From Pseudomonadota bacterium (GTDB lineage Bacteria > Pseudomonadota > Gammaproteobacteria > Burkholderiales > Burkholderiaceae_C): a stretch of 64,000 nucleotides of DNA. This document shows, one piece after another, positions 26,385 to 35,513 of this stretch (its first letter is position 1; every line of letters starts with the position of its first letter). The translations under genes and the position numbers were made by a program. The notes under the pieces are model-generated. The model was not told the DNA's origin. It searched no databases and saw only the letters and a list, made by a program, of their open reading frames with translations. The stretch lies in assembly GCA_023387335.1 (NCBI GenBank), contig JAEWIF010000041.1, positions 62,001-126,000 of the forward strand, given 5' to 3'.

Positions 26385-27185
26385 CTAGCGCTTGCGTCCG
26401 CGTACCGCCCAGGCCCGCGCGCGCAGCGCCAGGGTGCCGTCGGCGGCCACCGGCAACCGGGTCCGCAGGGCTTCGCGCAGGCGCAGCCGCCGGTCCTCGG
26501 GCAGCGACGCGACGTAGGCCGGCGCCGGGCCCTGGGCGCCGAGGAAAGGCTGCCAGTAGTCCTCGAAGCCCGCGAACGGCGTGGCGATCTCCAGCGGCGC
26601 GACGCTCACCTCGACCAGGCCGGCCTGCTCGAAGGCGGTCTGCAGCGCGGCCGGCCGGCACAGGGGAAAGCGCCGGCCTTCGTGGAGGCGCGCGGCATCG
26701 GCATCCAGTTCCACCGCCGTGTCCCAGAACCGCCGCAGCATCTCCATGCCGTCCTCGTAGTCCCAGACGTAGGCGGCCACGATGCCGTCGGGCGTCGATA
26801 CACGCGACATCTCGGCGAGCGCCAACGGGACGTCCGGGACGAAGTTGAGCACCAGGCCCGACACCACCACGTCCACCTGCGCATCCTGCAGCGGGAGCGC
26901 GCCGGCGTTGCCGGTGGACAGATGCACCGATGCCGGCAGCTGCCGCCTGGCCACGGAGAGGAATCCCTCCGAAGGCTCGACGCCGGTCAGCGCCGCGGGA
27001 CGGCCGTGCTCCACGATCGCCGCGCAAAGGGCGCCGGTGCCGCAACCCACGTCGAGCCACCGCAGCTCCGGCGGGATCGCGAGCCAGGAAAGGAACAGCG
27101 GGGCGACCTGCCGGCTCCAGCGGCCGATGTACCGCTCGTAGGGATCACCTTGCTGCCAGTTGTCGTGGATGCTGGGTTCGGCCAT
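26385..27185 (-). CDS. Class I SAM-dependent methyltransferase
   Basis: This 266-residue protein has motif I as LDVGCGTGALCAAIVEHG near residue 45 and the acidic post-I site VEPSEGFL. It then carries ISGLVLNF-like VVSGLVLNFVPD at motif IV. It most resembles UbiE/Methyltransf_11-type enzymes acting on small molecules. The N terminus (GDPYERYIGRWSRQVAPLFLSWL) is a common feature of this subgroup. Its acceptor is unknown. The ATG at 27185 follows AGGAGAAGTGCG, which supports the start. Confidence 0.85.
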   Translation of the reverse strand: MAEPSIHDNWQQGDPYERYIGRWSRQVAPLFLSWLAIPPELRWLDVGCGTGALCAAIVEHGRPAALTGVEPSEGFLSVARRQLPASVHLSTGNAGALPLQDAQVDVVVSGLVLNFVPDVPLALAEMSRVSTPDGIVAAYVWDYEDGMEMLRRFWDTAVELDADAARLHEGRRFPLCRPAALQTAFEQAGLVEVSVAPLEIATPFAGFEDYWQPFLGAQGPAPAYVASLPEDRRLRLREALRTRLPVAADGTLALRARAWAVRGRKR

Positions 27186-27224
27186 CGCACTTCTCCTTGC
27201 GGCCCGCGGACGCACGGTTCGATG

Positions 27225-28121
27225 CTACGCGCCGGTCCGGGCCTCGTCCCGCGCGAAGTCGATGAAGGCGCGCAGTGCTGCCGGCAGGTAGCGCTGGCGC
27301 GCGTAGTAGAGGTAGGGCGGGCCGATGCCCGGCGACCACGATTCCAGGACACGCACGAGTTCGCCCGCCGCCAGTTCGCGCTCTACGTACTTCTCGTGCA
27401 GATAAGCCAGCCCGCCGCCCGCAACCGCCGCGTTCACGGCGATCTGCGAATCGTTGACGATGAGGCGGCCCGACGGCGGTTGCATCTTGCCGGGGCGACG
27501 CTGGAACTCCCATTCCTGGATCGAGCCGCCGGGAAAGCGCCGCCGGATGCATTCGTGTCCGGCCAGCTCGCGCGGCGTGCGCGGCGGCGGATGGCGCCCG
27601 AAGTAGTCGGGCGAGCCCACGATCGCGTAGCGCTGCGGCGGCCCGATGCGCACGGCCACCATGTCCTGCGGAACCTCGCTGCCGAAGCGCACGCCGGCAT
27701 CGAAACCCTCGCCCACGATGTCCTGACGCGCCGCTTCCGCGGTGATTTCGATCGTCACGTCGGGATGCTCGCGCGTGAAGCGGGCCGCCAGCGCCGCCAG
27801 GCGGAACTGCGCGATGGGCGCGGGCGCGTTGATCCTCAGGCTGCCGATGGGCGAGCCGCGGTGCAGGTTCACCCGCTCGACGGCATCGTGGATCAGGCGC
27901 AGGCCGGGCTCGAGACTGGCGAGCAGCTCCGCGCCCGCGGCCGTCACGGCCACGCTGCGGGTCGTGCGCTTGAGCAGCACCACGCCCAGCTGGTCTTCCA
28001 GCTTGCGGATGGCCTGGCTGACCATCGAGGCGGACACCTTGCGCTCCACCGCGGCGCGGCGAAAGCTGCCGTGCCGCGCGACCGCGGCGAAGACCTCGAG
28101 CTCGGGAAGACAGGAGCGCAT
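27225..28121 (-). CDS. LysR family transcriptional regulator (divergent from SDR)
   Basis: This 298-residue regulator has the usual N-terminal winged helix-turn-helix (FAAVARHGSFRRAAVERKVSASMVSQAIRKLE). The effector-binding domain follows, starting near residue 90 (GSLRINAPAPIAQFRLAALAARF). It belongs to the DmlR/AaeR-like subgroup by the ITAEAARQDIVGEGFDAGVR stretch. It is divergent from the SDR gene 93 bases away, so it probably controls that gene and itself. The gap holds the 8-bp inverted repeat TCGATGGG/CCCATCGA. Confidence 0.9.
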   Translation of the reverse strand: MRSCLPELEVFAAVARHGSFRRAAVERKVSASMVSQAIRKLEDQLGVVLLKRTTRSVAVTAAGAELLASLEPGLRLIHDAVERVNLHRGSPIGSLRINAPAPIAQFRLAALAARFTREHPDVTIEITAEAARQDIVGEGFDAGVRFGSEVPQDMVAVRIGPPQRYAIVGSPDYFGRHPPPRTPRELAGHECIRRRFPGGSIQEWEFQRRPGKMQPPSGRLIVNDSQIAVNAAVAGGGLAYLHEKYVERELAAGELVRVLESWSPGIGPPYLYYARQRYLPAALRAFIDFARDEARTGA

Positions 28122-28164
28122 TGTTCAATGGCGCTTAACAAGCCATCCAGGATTATCCAGCTAG

Positions 28165-28201
28165 TCGATGGGCCCCCCGATTCCTAGCATGACCCCATCG
28201 A
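28165..28201. promoter_or_regulatory. Inverted repeat in the LysR/SDR intergenic region
   Basis: TCGATGGG (28165-28172) and CCCATCGA (28194-28201) form an exact 8-bp inverted repeat with 21 bases between. It sits just before the SDR start at 28215, overlapping the usual place of a leader or operator. It may be a LysR site, though the spacing is longer than the usual T-N11-A box. Confidence 0.35.
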
Positions 28202-28214
28202 CACAGGAGAACCC

Positions 28215-28958
28215 ATGCGCACCTCACACAACACCGTCCTCGTCACCGGCGGCGGCTCCGGCATCGGACAGGCCCTGGCCCAGCGGTTGCACGACGCGGG
28301 CAACCGCGTCATCGTCGCCGGCCGCAACATGGCCGCGCTGCGGCGGACCGCCGCGGGCCGCGACGGCATCACGGCCCATGAACTCGACATGAGCGACCCG
28401 GCGTCGATCGAAGCGTTCGCCGCGCGCGTGGTGCGCGAGCATCCCGGGCTCAACGTGCTGGTGAACAACGCCGGCGTCATGCGCCGCGAGAACCTGCGCG
28501 TGCACGGCGACCTGGCGGACGCGCAGGAGACGATCACCACCAACCTGCTCGGTCCGATCCGGCTCACCAATGCGCTGGTCGAGCATCTGTCGAAGCAGGA
28601 CGGCGGCACGATCATCAATCTCACGTCGGGACTGGCCTTCGTGCCGGCGGCCGGGAGCCCGAGCTACTGCGCGAGCAAGGCGGCGATGCACGCCTGGACG
28701 GTCTGCCTGCGGCTGCAGTTGCGCGGCGCCGTGACCGTCGTGGAATGGGTGCCGCCCGCGCTGCGGACCGAGCTGACACCGGGGCAGTCGAACCGCGAGG
28801 GCTACATGCCGCTCGACGAGTTCATGAACGAGAGCATGCGGCTGCTGGCGCAGCGCCCGCTGCCCGACGAGATCCTGGTCCAGCGGGTGCTGCGCTTGCG
28901 GCGGGCGGAAGCGGAAGGCCGCTACGACGAGGTGCTGCAGGCGCTGGCGCAGTCTTGA
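28215..28958 (+). CDS. SDR family NAD(P)-dependent oxidoreductase
   Basis: This 247-residue short-chain dehydrogenase has the cofactor loop TGGGSGIGQALA near the N terminus, then NNAG in VLVNNAGVMRR. The serine is in INLTSGLAFVP and the catalytic Tyr/Lys pair in SYCASKAAM near residue 155. It resembles the DltE-like SDR subgroup found in many proteobacteria. The start is the ATG behind CACAGGAGAACCC. A LysR regulator is divergent. The substrate is unknown. Confidence 0.9.
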   Translation: MRTSHNTVLVTGGGSGIGQALAQRLHDAGNRVIVAGRNMAALRRTAAGRDGITAHELDMSDPASIEAFAARVVREHPGLNVLVNNAGVMRRENLRVHGDLADAQETITTNLLGPIRLTNALVEHLSKQDGGTIINLTSGLAFVPAAGSPSYCASKAAMHAWTVCLRLQLRGAVTVVEWVPPALRTELTPGQSNREGYMPLDEFMNESMRLLAQRPLPDEILVQRVLRLRRAEAEGRYDEVLQALAQS

Positions 28959-29059
28959 GCTGCGCGCGCCGCGTCGGATTGCAAGAAGCAACAAAGTTGG
29001 AAAAGACGCGTTGCGCCGCCTAGGCTGATTTTTTTCCCTGAACTCAGGGGAGGGCAGCC

Positions 29060-30490
29060 ATGGCCGAGAACAAGACGTTCAGCGAGGAAGCGCTCGCGGC
29101 ACTGCGGCAGGTGGTGCGCGGCAAGGTCGCCACGTCGGGCGACGACTACGAGCAGGCGCGCACGCTCTGGAACGGCATGATCGACCGCCGCCCCGCCGTG
29201 GTGGTGCGGTGCGCCGGCGCCGCGGACGTGCGGCAGGCCATCCGGTTCGCGCGCGAGAACGACCTGGCGCTCGCGGTGCGCGGGGGCGGCCACAACATCG
29301 CCGGCGACGCGGTGGTCGAAGGCGGTTTGCAGATCGACCTGTCGCTGATGAAGTCGGTGCGCATCGACCCCGCACGGCGAATCGCGCGCGTCGAGCCGGG
29401 CGCCACCCTCGGCGATTTCGACAAGGAGGCGCAGGCGTTCGGGCTCGCCACGCCGCTGGGCATCAACTCCACCACGGGCGTGGCCGGGCTGACGCTCGGC
29501 GGCGGCTTCGGCTGGTTGAGCCGCGCGCTCGGGCTGTCGATCGACAACCTGCTGTCGGCCGACGTCGTCACGGCGGCCGGCGACCTGGTGACGGCCAGCG
29601 AGTCCGAGAACCCCGACCTGTTCTGGGGCCTGCGCGGCGGTGGCGGCAACTTCGGTGTCGTGACTTCGTTCGAGTTCAAGCTGCATCCGGTGGGGCCGAC
29701 CGTGCTGGCCGGCCTGGTCATCCATCCGCTCGACGCCGCAGCCGAGGTGCTGCGCTTCAAGCGCGAGTTCGTCGCCAAGGCGCCGGACGAGTTCGTCTGC
29801 TGGTTCGTGCTGCGGCAGGCGCCGCCGCTGCCTTTCCTGCCGCCGCAATGGCACGGCAAGGAGATTCTCGCGCTGGCCATGTGCTACGCCGGTGACGTCG
29901 CGGAGGGCGAGCGCATCGCCAAGCCCTTGCGCGAGTTCGGCCAGCCGATCGCCGACGTCGTGGGGCCGATGCCGTACGCCGCCTGGCAGACCATCCTCGA
30001 TCCGCTGCTGACGCCGGGAGCGCGCAACTACTGGAAGTCGCACGACTTCGCCACGCTGTCCGACGGCCTGGTGGACGTGCTGGTCGACCATGCGCGCCGC
30101 ATCCCCGATCCGCAGACCGAGATCGCGTGCGCCCAGCTCGGCGGCGCCGTCGGCCGCGTGCCGCGCGAAGCCACGGCCTACAACCACCGCGACGGCCGGT
30201 ACGTGCTCAACGTGCACGGCCGGTGGGCCGATCCGTCCAAGGACGAGGCCTGCATCGGCTGGGCGCGCGACCTGTGGAAGGCGGCGGCGCCGTTCTCCAC
30301 CGGCAGCGTGTACGTCAACTTCCTGACGCAGGAGGAGGGCGGCGACCGCGTGCGCGACGCCTATGGCGAGAACTTCCAGAAGCTGGTGGCGCTGAAGAAC
30401 AAGTACGACCCGAAGAACGTCTTCGGCGTCAACCGGAACATCCAGCCGAGCGTGTGGATGCCCCGTGAGCGGCGCGAGTCGGCCGCGTGA
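29060..30490 (+). CDS. FAD-dependent oxidoreductase, berberine-bridge-enzyme type
   Basis: This 476-residue flavoenzyme has an N-terminal PCMH-type FAD domain. RGGGHNIAGDAVVEGG carries the histidine that in this family can bind FAD covalently, and GLTLGGGFGWLSRALG follows. A C-terminal berberine/BBE tail is seen in NKYDPKNVFGVNRNI. These enzymes oxidise alcohols, sugars or amines, giving electrons to oxygen or another acceptor. The ATG follows CAGGGGAGGGCAGCC. The end overlaps the start of the VOC gene, so both are probably one transcript. Confidence 0.9.
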   Translation: MAENKTFSEEALAALRQVVRGKVATSGDDYEQARTLWNGMIDRRPAVVVRCAGAADVRQAIRFARENDLALAVRGGGHNIAGDAVVEGGLQIDLSLMKSVRIDPARRIARVEPGATLGDFDKEAQAFGLATPLGINSTTGVAGLTLGGGFGWLSRALGLSIDNLLSADVVTAAGDLVTASESENPDLFWGLRGGGGNFGVVTSFEFKLHPVGPTVLAGLVIHPLDAAAEVLRFKREFVAKAPDEFVCWFVLRQAPPLPFLPPQWHGKEILALAMCYAGDVAEGERIAKPLREFGQPIADVVGPMPYAAWQTILDPLLTPGARNYWKSHDFATLSDGLVDVLVDHARRIPDPQTEIACAQLGGAVGRVPREATAYNHRDGRYVLNVHGRWADPSKDEACIGWARDLWKAAAPFSTGSVYVNFLTQEEGGDRVRDAYGENFQKLVALKNKYDPKNVFGVNRNIQPSVWMPRERRESAA

Positions 30491-30863
30491 CGCGCGCCCG
30501 GCGCTGATCGAATCGATCAGCGCCCTGACCCTGGCGACGCACGACATGGCGCGCGCGGTGCGGTTCTATGCCGCGCTGGGTTTCGCGCTGCGCTACGGCG
30601 GAGAGTCCGCGTCCTTCACCAGTTTCAGCGCGGGCAACGCGTGCCTGAACCTGACGACGGAGGGCAGCGAGCGGGAATGGTCCTGGTGGGGGCGGGTGAT
30701 CTTCCATGTCGCGGATGTGGACCTGCTCTACCAGCAGGCCCTGGACGCCGGCCTGGAGCCGCAGGCGCCGCCGCGCGACGCGACCTGGGGCGAGCGGTTC
30801 TTCCACATCGTCGATCCGGACGGGCACGAGCTGAGCTTCGCGAAGCTGCTCGAGGAACCCTAG
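30465..30863 (+). CDS. VOC family protein (glyoxalase-like)
   Basis: This 132-residue protein has one vicinal-oxygen-chelate domain. It starts with ISALTLATHDMARAVRFYAALGF, typical of the first beta-alpha module, and ends with FFHIVDPDGHELSFAKLL, the metal-ligand-bearing strand. The start is a GTG at 30465 that overlaps the flavoenzyme gene by 26 bases; no better start exists in frame. VOC proteins include dioxygenases, lyases and binding proteins, and the role here is unknown. Confidence 0.8.
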   Translation: MSGASRPRDARPALIESISALTLATHDMARAVRFYAALGFALRYGGESASFTSFSAGNACLNLTTEGSEREWSWWGRVIFHVADVDLLYQQALDAGLEPQAPPRDATWGERFFHIVDPDGHELSFAKLLEEP

Positions 30864-31046
30864 CCGGCACCTACCACAGGTCCCGCGGCGGCCATTTCAC
30901 AGCCCGCGTGGAGAAGCTTGTGGAAAACCGCGTGACAGGTGTGCCGGAGCGAGCAGCGGCGCGGCCCGCGATGCGCTGCCTATTTCGTGGGCAGTGGTCC
31001 GGCAGCTCATCGGCGCCGTGGCGTGGTTGACACACCGCGCCGATCA

Positions 31047-31712
31047 CTAATCGGAAAGTTCGCCTGCTCCGCAAGCCAGCCGCATCCGCGCGAACAGCGC
31101 GACGAGGTGCACCGCCAGCGCGGCGCAGAGCGGATAGCGCCAGCCCCAGGCGACGAAGTCGGCGTGCACCAGCTGGGAGGCGATGACGGCCATCAGGCCG
31201 GCCGCGGCTACCGCGCCCGCCAGGGCGCCCACCACGGCGGAGGCGCTGGCCGGCGCCGGATGCAGTGCCCCGCTGGCGCCCCAGGCCAGCCCCTGGCCGG
31301 TGCGGCAGGCCACCAGGAGAAGGATCGCCAGCCCGCCGGCCACGCCGTAGCCCGGCAGCGTGCCGGTCGCGGCGGTGCAGAGGGCCAGCGCGCCGCCGGC
31401 GACGAAAAGCACCCGCGGAGCGCCGAAGCGGCCTCGCAGCGCCAGGGCTGCCCATCGGCCTACCGGCCGCAGCGCGAACGCCAGCGCGAACAGCGCGGCG
31501 CCGAACAGCAGGCCAAGAAGCTCGCCCCAGTAAGGGAACACCAGGGCAGGAAAGACGAGGAAAGCCGCGAGGGCGAACGTGGTCTGGTCGAAGGATTCCG
31601 CCGCGCGCACCACCGCCACGGCGGCGCCGGTGTCGGCATCTGCGTTTCGGGGGGAGGAGGAGGGGTCGGAAGCGCGTGCGCGCGGGGCGGAAATGGCGAC
31701 GTCGGCGAACAT
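31047..31712 (-). CDS. Half-size MFS-like membrane protein
   Basis: This 221-residue protein has about six membrane helices. The first part resembles the N-terminal half of metabolite:H+ symporters (MHS-type MFS): FDQTTFALAAFLVF, then RPVGRWAALALRGRFG in place of the usual motif A loop. A normal MFS protein has 400 or more residues, so this one holds only half. It lacks the conserved GxxxDRxGRR loop, which suggests decay or a new role. It is divergent from cyoA, 107 bases away. Confidence 0.55.
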   Translation of the reverse strand: MFADVAISAPRARASDPSSSPRNADADTGAAVAVVRAAESFDQTTFALAAFLVFPALVFPYWGELLGLLFGAALFALAFALRPVGRWAALALRGRFGAPRVLFVAGGALALCTAATGTLPGYGVAGGLAILLLVACRTGQGLAWGASGALHPAPASASAVVGALAGAVAAAGLMAVIASQLVHADFVAWGWRYPLCAALAVHLVALFARMRLACGAGELSD

Positions 31713-31747
31713 GGGTACTGCAGGGCCTGGGACAAAATGTCCAATGG

Positions 31748-31761
31748 TTGACGTGCATCAA
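31748..31761. promoter_or_regulatory. FNR/Crp-type box upstream of cyoA
   Basis: TTGAC-GTGC-ATCAA matches the FNR consensus TTGAT-N4-ATCAA with one change. It lies 58 bases upstream of the cyoA start, in the gap between the divergent MFS-like gene and cyoA. An AT-rich TAGATT follows at 31768. The position suggests oxygen-linked control of the quinol oxidase operon by an FNR-type protein, either repressing or activating. Confidence 0.6.
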
Positions 31762-31819
31762 TCAGGATAGATTGCCGCTCGAAACGCAATCGGCGTTTCC
31801 CCCAGCTATCTGTCCGTCG

Positions 31820-32866
31820 ATGCCCCTCCAAGCCCTCCGTTCCACGGCCGCCCGCATCGGTGCTCTCGCCACCGTGACCCTGCTGGCCGGCTGCAACACC
31901 ATCGTCATGAAGCCGCACGGCGACGTCGCGGCGCAGCAGGCCCAGCTGATCGTGGTCGCCACGGTGCTGATGCTCCTGATCATCGTCCCGGTGATCGCGG
32001 CCACCCTGTTCTTCGCCTGGCGCTACCGCCGGGCCAACACGGAGGCGGCCTACGAGCCGGACTGGGACCACTCGACGCGCCTCGAGATGCTGATCTGGGG
32101 CGCCCCGCTGGCCATCATCCTGGTGCTGGGCACCATCACCTGGATCAGCACCCACAAGCTGGACCCGTACCGGCCGCTGGAGCGCATCGACGCCCAGCGC
32201 CCCGTGCCCGCGGGCCTGCAGCCGCTGCAGGTCGAGGTGGTCGCGCTCGACTGGAAGTGGCTGTTCATCTATCCCGAGCAGGGCATCGCCACGGTCAACG
32301 AGATCGCCGCGCCGGTGGACCGTCCGATCCGCTTCCACATCACGGCCTCGACGGTGATGAATTCGTTCTACATCCCGGCGCTGGCGGGCCAGATCTACGC
32401 CATGCCGGGCATGGAGACCAAGCTGCACGCCGTCATCAACAGCGTGGGCGACCATGAAGGGTTCTCGGCCAACTACAGCGGCGCCGGCTTCTCCCACATG
32501 CGCTTCGGCTTCCGCGGCCTGAGCGAGGGCGACTTCGACAAGTGGGTGCAGTCCAACCGCGACGCCGGCGGCAAGCTCACGCGCGAGGCCTACCTGCAGC
32601 TGGAGAAGCCCACCGAGCGCGAGCCGGTGCGCCGCTACGCCGCCGTCGATCCCAAGCTGTTCGACGCGATCGTCAACCGCTGCGTGGAGCCCGGGAAGAT
32701 GTGCATGGGCCAGATGATGCACATCGACGCCCAGGGCGGCTCGGGCAAGGGCGGCATCGTCGGCGTCTCGCGCCAGCCCGCCGCCAACGGCCGCGAGCGC
32801 GAAGTGGTGGCCGCCCTGTGCACCCCCGACAACCCGACCGGCGCCCCGGTCCTCGCCGCCCCCTGA
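31820..32866 (+). CDS. cyoA: Cytochrome bo3 ubiquinol oxidase subunit II
   Basis: This 348-residue subunit starts with a lipoprotein signal ending in TLLAGC. Two membrane helices follow (about residues 40-65 and 85-110), then the periplasmic cupredoxin domain with VVALDWKWLFIYPEQGIATV. The copper-A ligands of cytochrome c oxidases are absent, as expected for a quinol oxidase, and the C-terminal COX_ARM region is present. The ATG at 31820 is chosen because it opens the signal peptide. It is the first gene of cyoABCD. Confidence 0.95.
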   Translation: MPLQALRSTAARIGALATVTLLAGCNTIVMKPHGDVAAQQAQLIVVATVLMLLIIVPVIAATLFFAWRYRRANTEAAYEPDWDHSTRLEMLIWGAPLAIILVLGTITWISTHKLDPYRPLERIDAQRPVPAGLQPLQVEVVALDWKWLFIYPEQGIATVNEIAAPVDRPIRFHITASTVMNSFYIPALAGQIYAMPGMETKLHAVINSVGDHEGFSANYSGAGFSHMRFGFRGLSEGDFDKWVQSNRDAGGKLTREAYLQLEKPTEREPVRRYAAVDPKLFDAIVNRCVEPGKMCMGQMMHIDAQGGSGKGGIVGVSRQPAANGREREVVAALCTPDNPTGAPVLAAP

Positions 32867-32877
32867 AGATTTTTCCG

Positions 32878-34869
32878 ATGTCCGACCTGAGCCAACTGAT
32901 CTTCGGCCGCCTGAGCTGGGCGGCGATCCCGCTGCACGAGCCGATCCTCATCGCCACCTTCCTCGGCGTGGCGCTCGGCGGCCTCGCCATGCTGGCGGCC
33001 CTGACGCGCTATCGCCTGTGGACGCCGCTGTGGCGCGACTGGATCTGCAGCATCGACCACAAGAAGATCGGCATCATGTACATGGTGCTGGGCCTCGTCA
33101 TGCTGCTGCGCGGCTTCGCCGACGCCGTGATGATGCGCCTGCAGCAGGCCGTCGCCTTCGGCGGCGACGCGGGCTTCCTGCCGCCGCACCACTACGACCA
33201 GATCTTCACGGCCCACGGCGTGATCATGATCTTCTTCGTCGCCATGCCGCTGGTGACGGGCTTCATGAACTTCGTCGTGCCGCTGCAGATCGGCGCGCGC
33301 GACGTCGCCTTCCCGTTCCTGAACAACTTCAGCTTCTGGATGACGGTGGGCGGCGCGGCGCTGCTGATGGTGTCGCTGTTCGTCGGCGAGTTCGCCACCA
33401 CCGGCTGGCTGGCCTATCCGCCGCTCTCGGGCATCCTGCAGAGCCCGACGGTCGGCGTGGACTACTACCTGTGGTCACTGCAGGTGGCCGGCGTGGGGAC
33501 GACGCTGTCAGGCATCAACCTGATCGCCACCATCGTCAAGATGCGAGCGCCCGGCATGTCGCTGATGAAGATGCCGGTGTTCACCTGGACCGCCCTGTGC
33601 ACCAACGTGCTGATCGTGGTGTCCTTCCCGGTGCTGACCGCCACGCTGACGCTGCTCACGCTGGACCGCTACGCCGGCACGAACTTCTTCACGACCGAGC
33701 TGGGCGGCAACGCCATGATGTACGTGAACCTGATCTGGATCTGGGGCCACCCCGAGGTCTACATCCTGATCCTGCCCGCGTTCGGCATCTTCTCCGAGGT
33801 GGTGTCCACCTTCTCGCGCAAGCGCCTGTTCGGCTACGCGTCCATGGTGTACGCAACGGCGGCGATCACGATCCTGTCGTACCTGGTGTGGCTGCACCAC
33901 TTCTTCACCATGGGCTCGGGCGCGAGCGTGAACGCCTTCTTCGGCATCACGACCATGATCATCTCGATCCCCACGGGCGCGAAGATCTTCAACTGGCTGT
34001 TCACGATGTACCGCGGCCGGATCGACTTCGACGTGCCGATGCTGTGGACCATCGGCTTCATGATCACTTTCGTGATCGGCGGCATGACCGGCGTGCTGCT
34101 GGCGGTGCCCGCGGCCGACTTCGTGCTGCACAACAGCCTGTTCCTGATCGCGCACTTCCACAACGTGATCATCGGCGGCGTGCTGTTCGGCATCTTCGCC
34201 GGCATCAACTACTGGTTCCCCAAGGCCTTCGGCTTCCGCCTCGACGCCTTCTGGGGCAAGGCCTCCTTCTGGTGCTGGTTCGTGGGCTTCTGGCTCGCGT
34301 TCGCGCCGCTCTACGTGCTGGGCCTGATGGGCGTGACCCGCCGCATGAGCCAGTTCGACGATCCGTCGCTGCAGATCTGGTTCCAGATCGCCGCGCTGGG
34401 CGCGGTGCTGGTCGCGATCGGCATCGCCTGCTTCCTGGTGCAGATCGTGGTGAGCATCCGCAACCGCGAGAAGCTGCGCGACACCACCGGCGACCTCTGG
34501 GACGGCCGCACGCTGGAGTGGTCCACCTCCTCGCCGCCGCCCGCCTACAACTTCGCGTTCACGCCGGTCGTGCACTCGCTCGACGCCTGGCACGACATGA
34601 AGCAGCGCGGCGCGCGCCGTCCGCTGACCGGCTTCAAGCCGATCCACATGCCGCGCAACACCGCCGCCGGCTTCGTCATCTCCATGCTGGCCACCGCCCT
34701 CGGCTTCGCGCTGGTGTGGCACATGTGGCTGCCGGCCGGGGTGCTGTTCGCGCTGACCATTGCCGCGGCGATCCGCCACACGTTCAACTACGACCGCGAT
34801 TTCCACATCCCCGCCGACGAGGTGCGCAGCACCGAGGACGAGCGCACCCGCGCGCTGGCGGCGGCCTGA
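32878..34869 (+). CDS. cyoB: Cytochrome bo3 ubiquinol oxidase subunit I
   Basis: This 663-residue catalytic subunit reduces oxygen and pumps protons. Quinol-site residues Arg and Asp are seen in MLLRGFADAVMM, and His in PPHHYDQIFTAHGVIM. The copper-B ligand and its crosslinked tyrosine are in WGHPEVYILILPAFG and the histidine pair is in VWLHHFFTMG. Both heme histidines are in IAHFHNVIIGG. All key residues known from E. coli CyoB are present. It begins 11 bases after cyoA. Confidence 0.97.
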   Translation: MSDLSQLIFGRLSWAAIPLHEPILIATFLGVALGGLAMLAALTRYRLWTPLWRDWICSIDHKKIGIMYMVLGLVMLLRGFADAVMMRLQQAVAFGGDAGFLPPHHYDQIFTAHGVIMIFFVAMPLVTGFMNFVVPLQIGARDVAFPFLNNFSFWMTVGGAALLMVSLFVGEFATTGWLAYPPLSGILQSPTVGVDYYLWSLQVAGVGTTLSGINLIATIVKMRAPGMSLMKMPVFTWTALCTNVLIVVSFPVLTATLTLLTLDRYAGTNFFTTELGGNAMMYVNLIWIWGHPEVYILILPAFGIFSEVVSTFSRKRLFGYASMVYATAAITILSYLVWLHHFFTMGSGASVNAFFGITTMIISIPTGAKIFNWLFTMYRGRIDFDVPMLWTIGFMITFVIGGMTGVLLAVPAADFVLHNSLFLIAHFHNVIIGGVLFGIFAGINYWFPKAFGFRLDAFWGKASFWCWFVGFWLAFAPLYVLGLMGVTRRMSQFDDPSLQIWFQIAALGAVLVAIGIACFLVQIVVSIRNREKLRDTTGDLWDGRTLEWSTSSPPPAYNFAFTPVVHSLDAWHDMKQRGARRPLTGFKPIHMPRNTAAGFVISMLATALGFALVWHMWLPAGVLFALTIAAAIRHTFNYDRDFHIPADEVRSTEDERTRALAAA

Positions 34870-34889
34870 TCGCGGGGAGCCGACGAGAC

Positions 34890-35513
34890 ATGTCTTCCAC
34901 CACGATGAACGCGACCGGCGCCGCGCCGGTCTTCTACGACGACGGCAGCCACCATCCGCAGCAGGGCACGCTGCTAGGGTTCTGGCTCTACCTGATGAGC
35001 GACCTGCTCATCTTCGCGATCCTGTTCGCGACCTACGCGGTGCTCGGACGCAGCTACGCCGCGGGTCCCTCGGGCGCCGACCTGTTCGACCTGAAGCTGG
35101 TGGCGGTGAACACCGGCCTGCTGCTGGTGTCCTCCATCACCTACGGCATGGCCATGATCGCCATGCAGCACGGCCGCCAGACCAGCGTGCTGCGCTGGCT
35201 GGCCGTCACCGGCGTGCTGGGACTGGGTTTCCTGTCGCTGGAGCTGTACGAATTCGCGCACCTTATCGGCGAAGGCGCGGGCCCGCAGCGCAGTGCCTTC
35301 CTGTCCAGCTTCTTCACGCTGGTGGGCACCCACGGCCTGCACGTGGGGTTCGGCTGCGTCTGGCTGTTCACGCTGATGACGCAGGTGCGCCGCCACGGCC
35401 TGACGCGCGAGAACAAGCGCCGGCTGGTCTGCCTGTCCATGTTCTGGCACTTCCTGGACGTGGTCTGGATCGCCGTCTTCACCTTCGTGTACCTGATGGG
35501 AGTGCTGCAATGA
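34890..35513 (+). CDS. cyoC: Cytochrome bo3 ubiquinol oxidase subunit III
   Basis: This 207-residue subunit has five membrane helices, typical of CyoC. It begins with a His-rich soluble start and GTLLGFWLYLMSDLLIFAIL. The conserved FLSSFFTLVGTHGLHVGFG and SMFWHFLDVVWIAVFTFVYL are present. It begins 20 bases after cyoB and overlaps cyoD by ATGA. Confidence 0.95.
   Translation: MSSTTMNATGAAPVFYDDGSHHPQQGTLLGFWLYLMSDLLIFAILFATYAVLGRSYAAGPSGADLFDLKLVAVNTGLLLVSSITYGMAMIAMQHGRQTSVLRWLAVTGVLGLGFLSLELYEFAHLIGEGAGPQRSAFLSSFFTLVGTHGLHVGFGCVWLFTLMTQVRRHGLTRENKRRLVCLSMFWHFLDVVWIAVFTFVYLMGVLQ

Noticed and set aside
31018..31050. TTGACA-like promoter sequence in the gap after the VOC gene
   Set aside because: It points into the 3' end of the opposite-strand MFS-like gene, with no plus-strand gene close behind it and no good -10.
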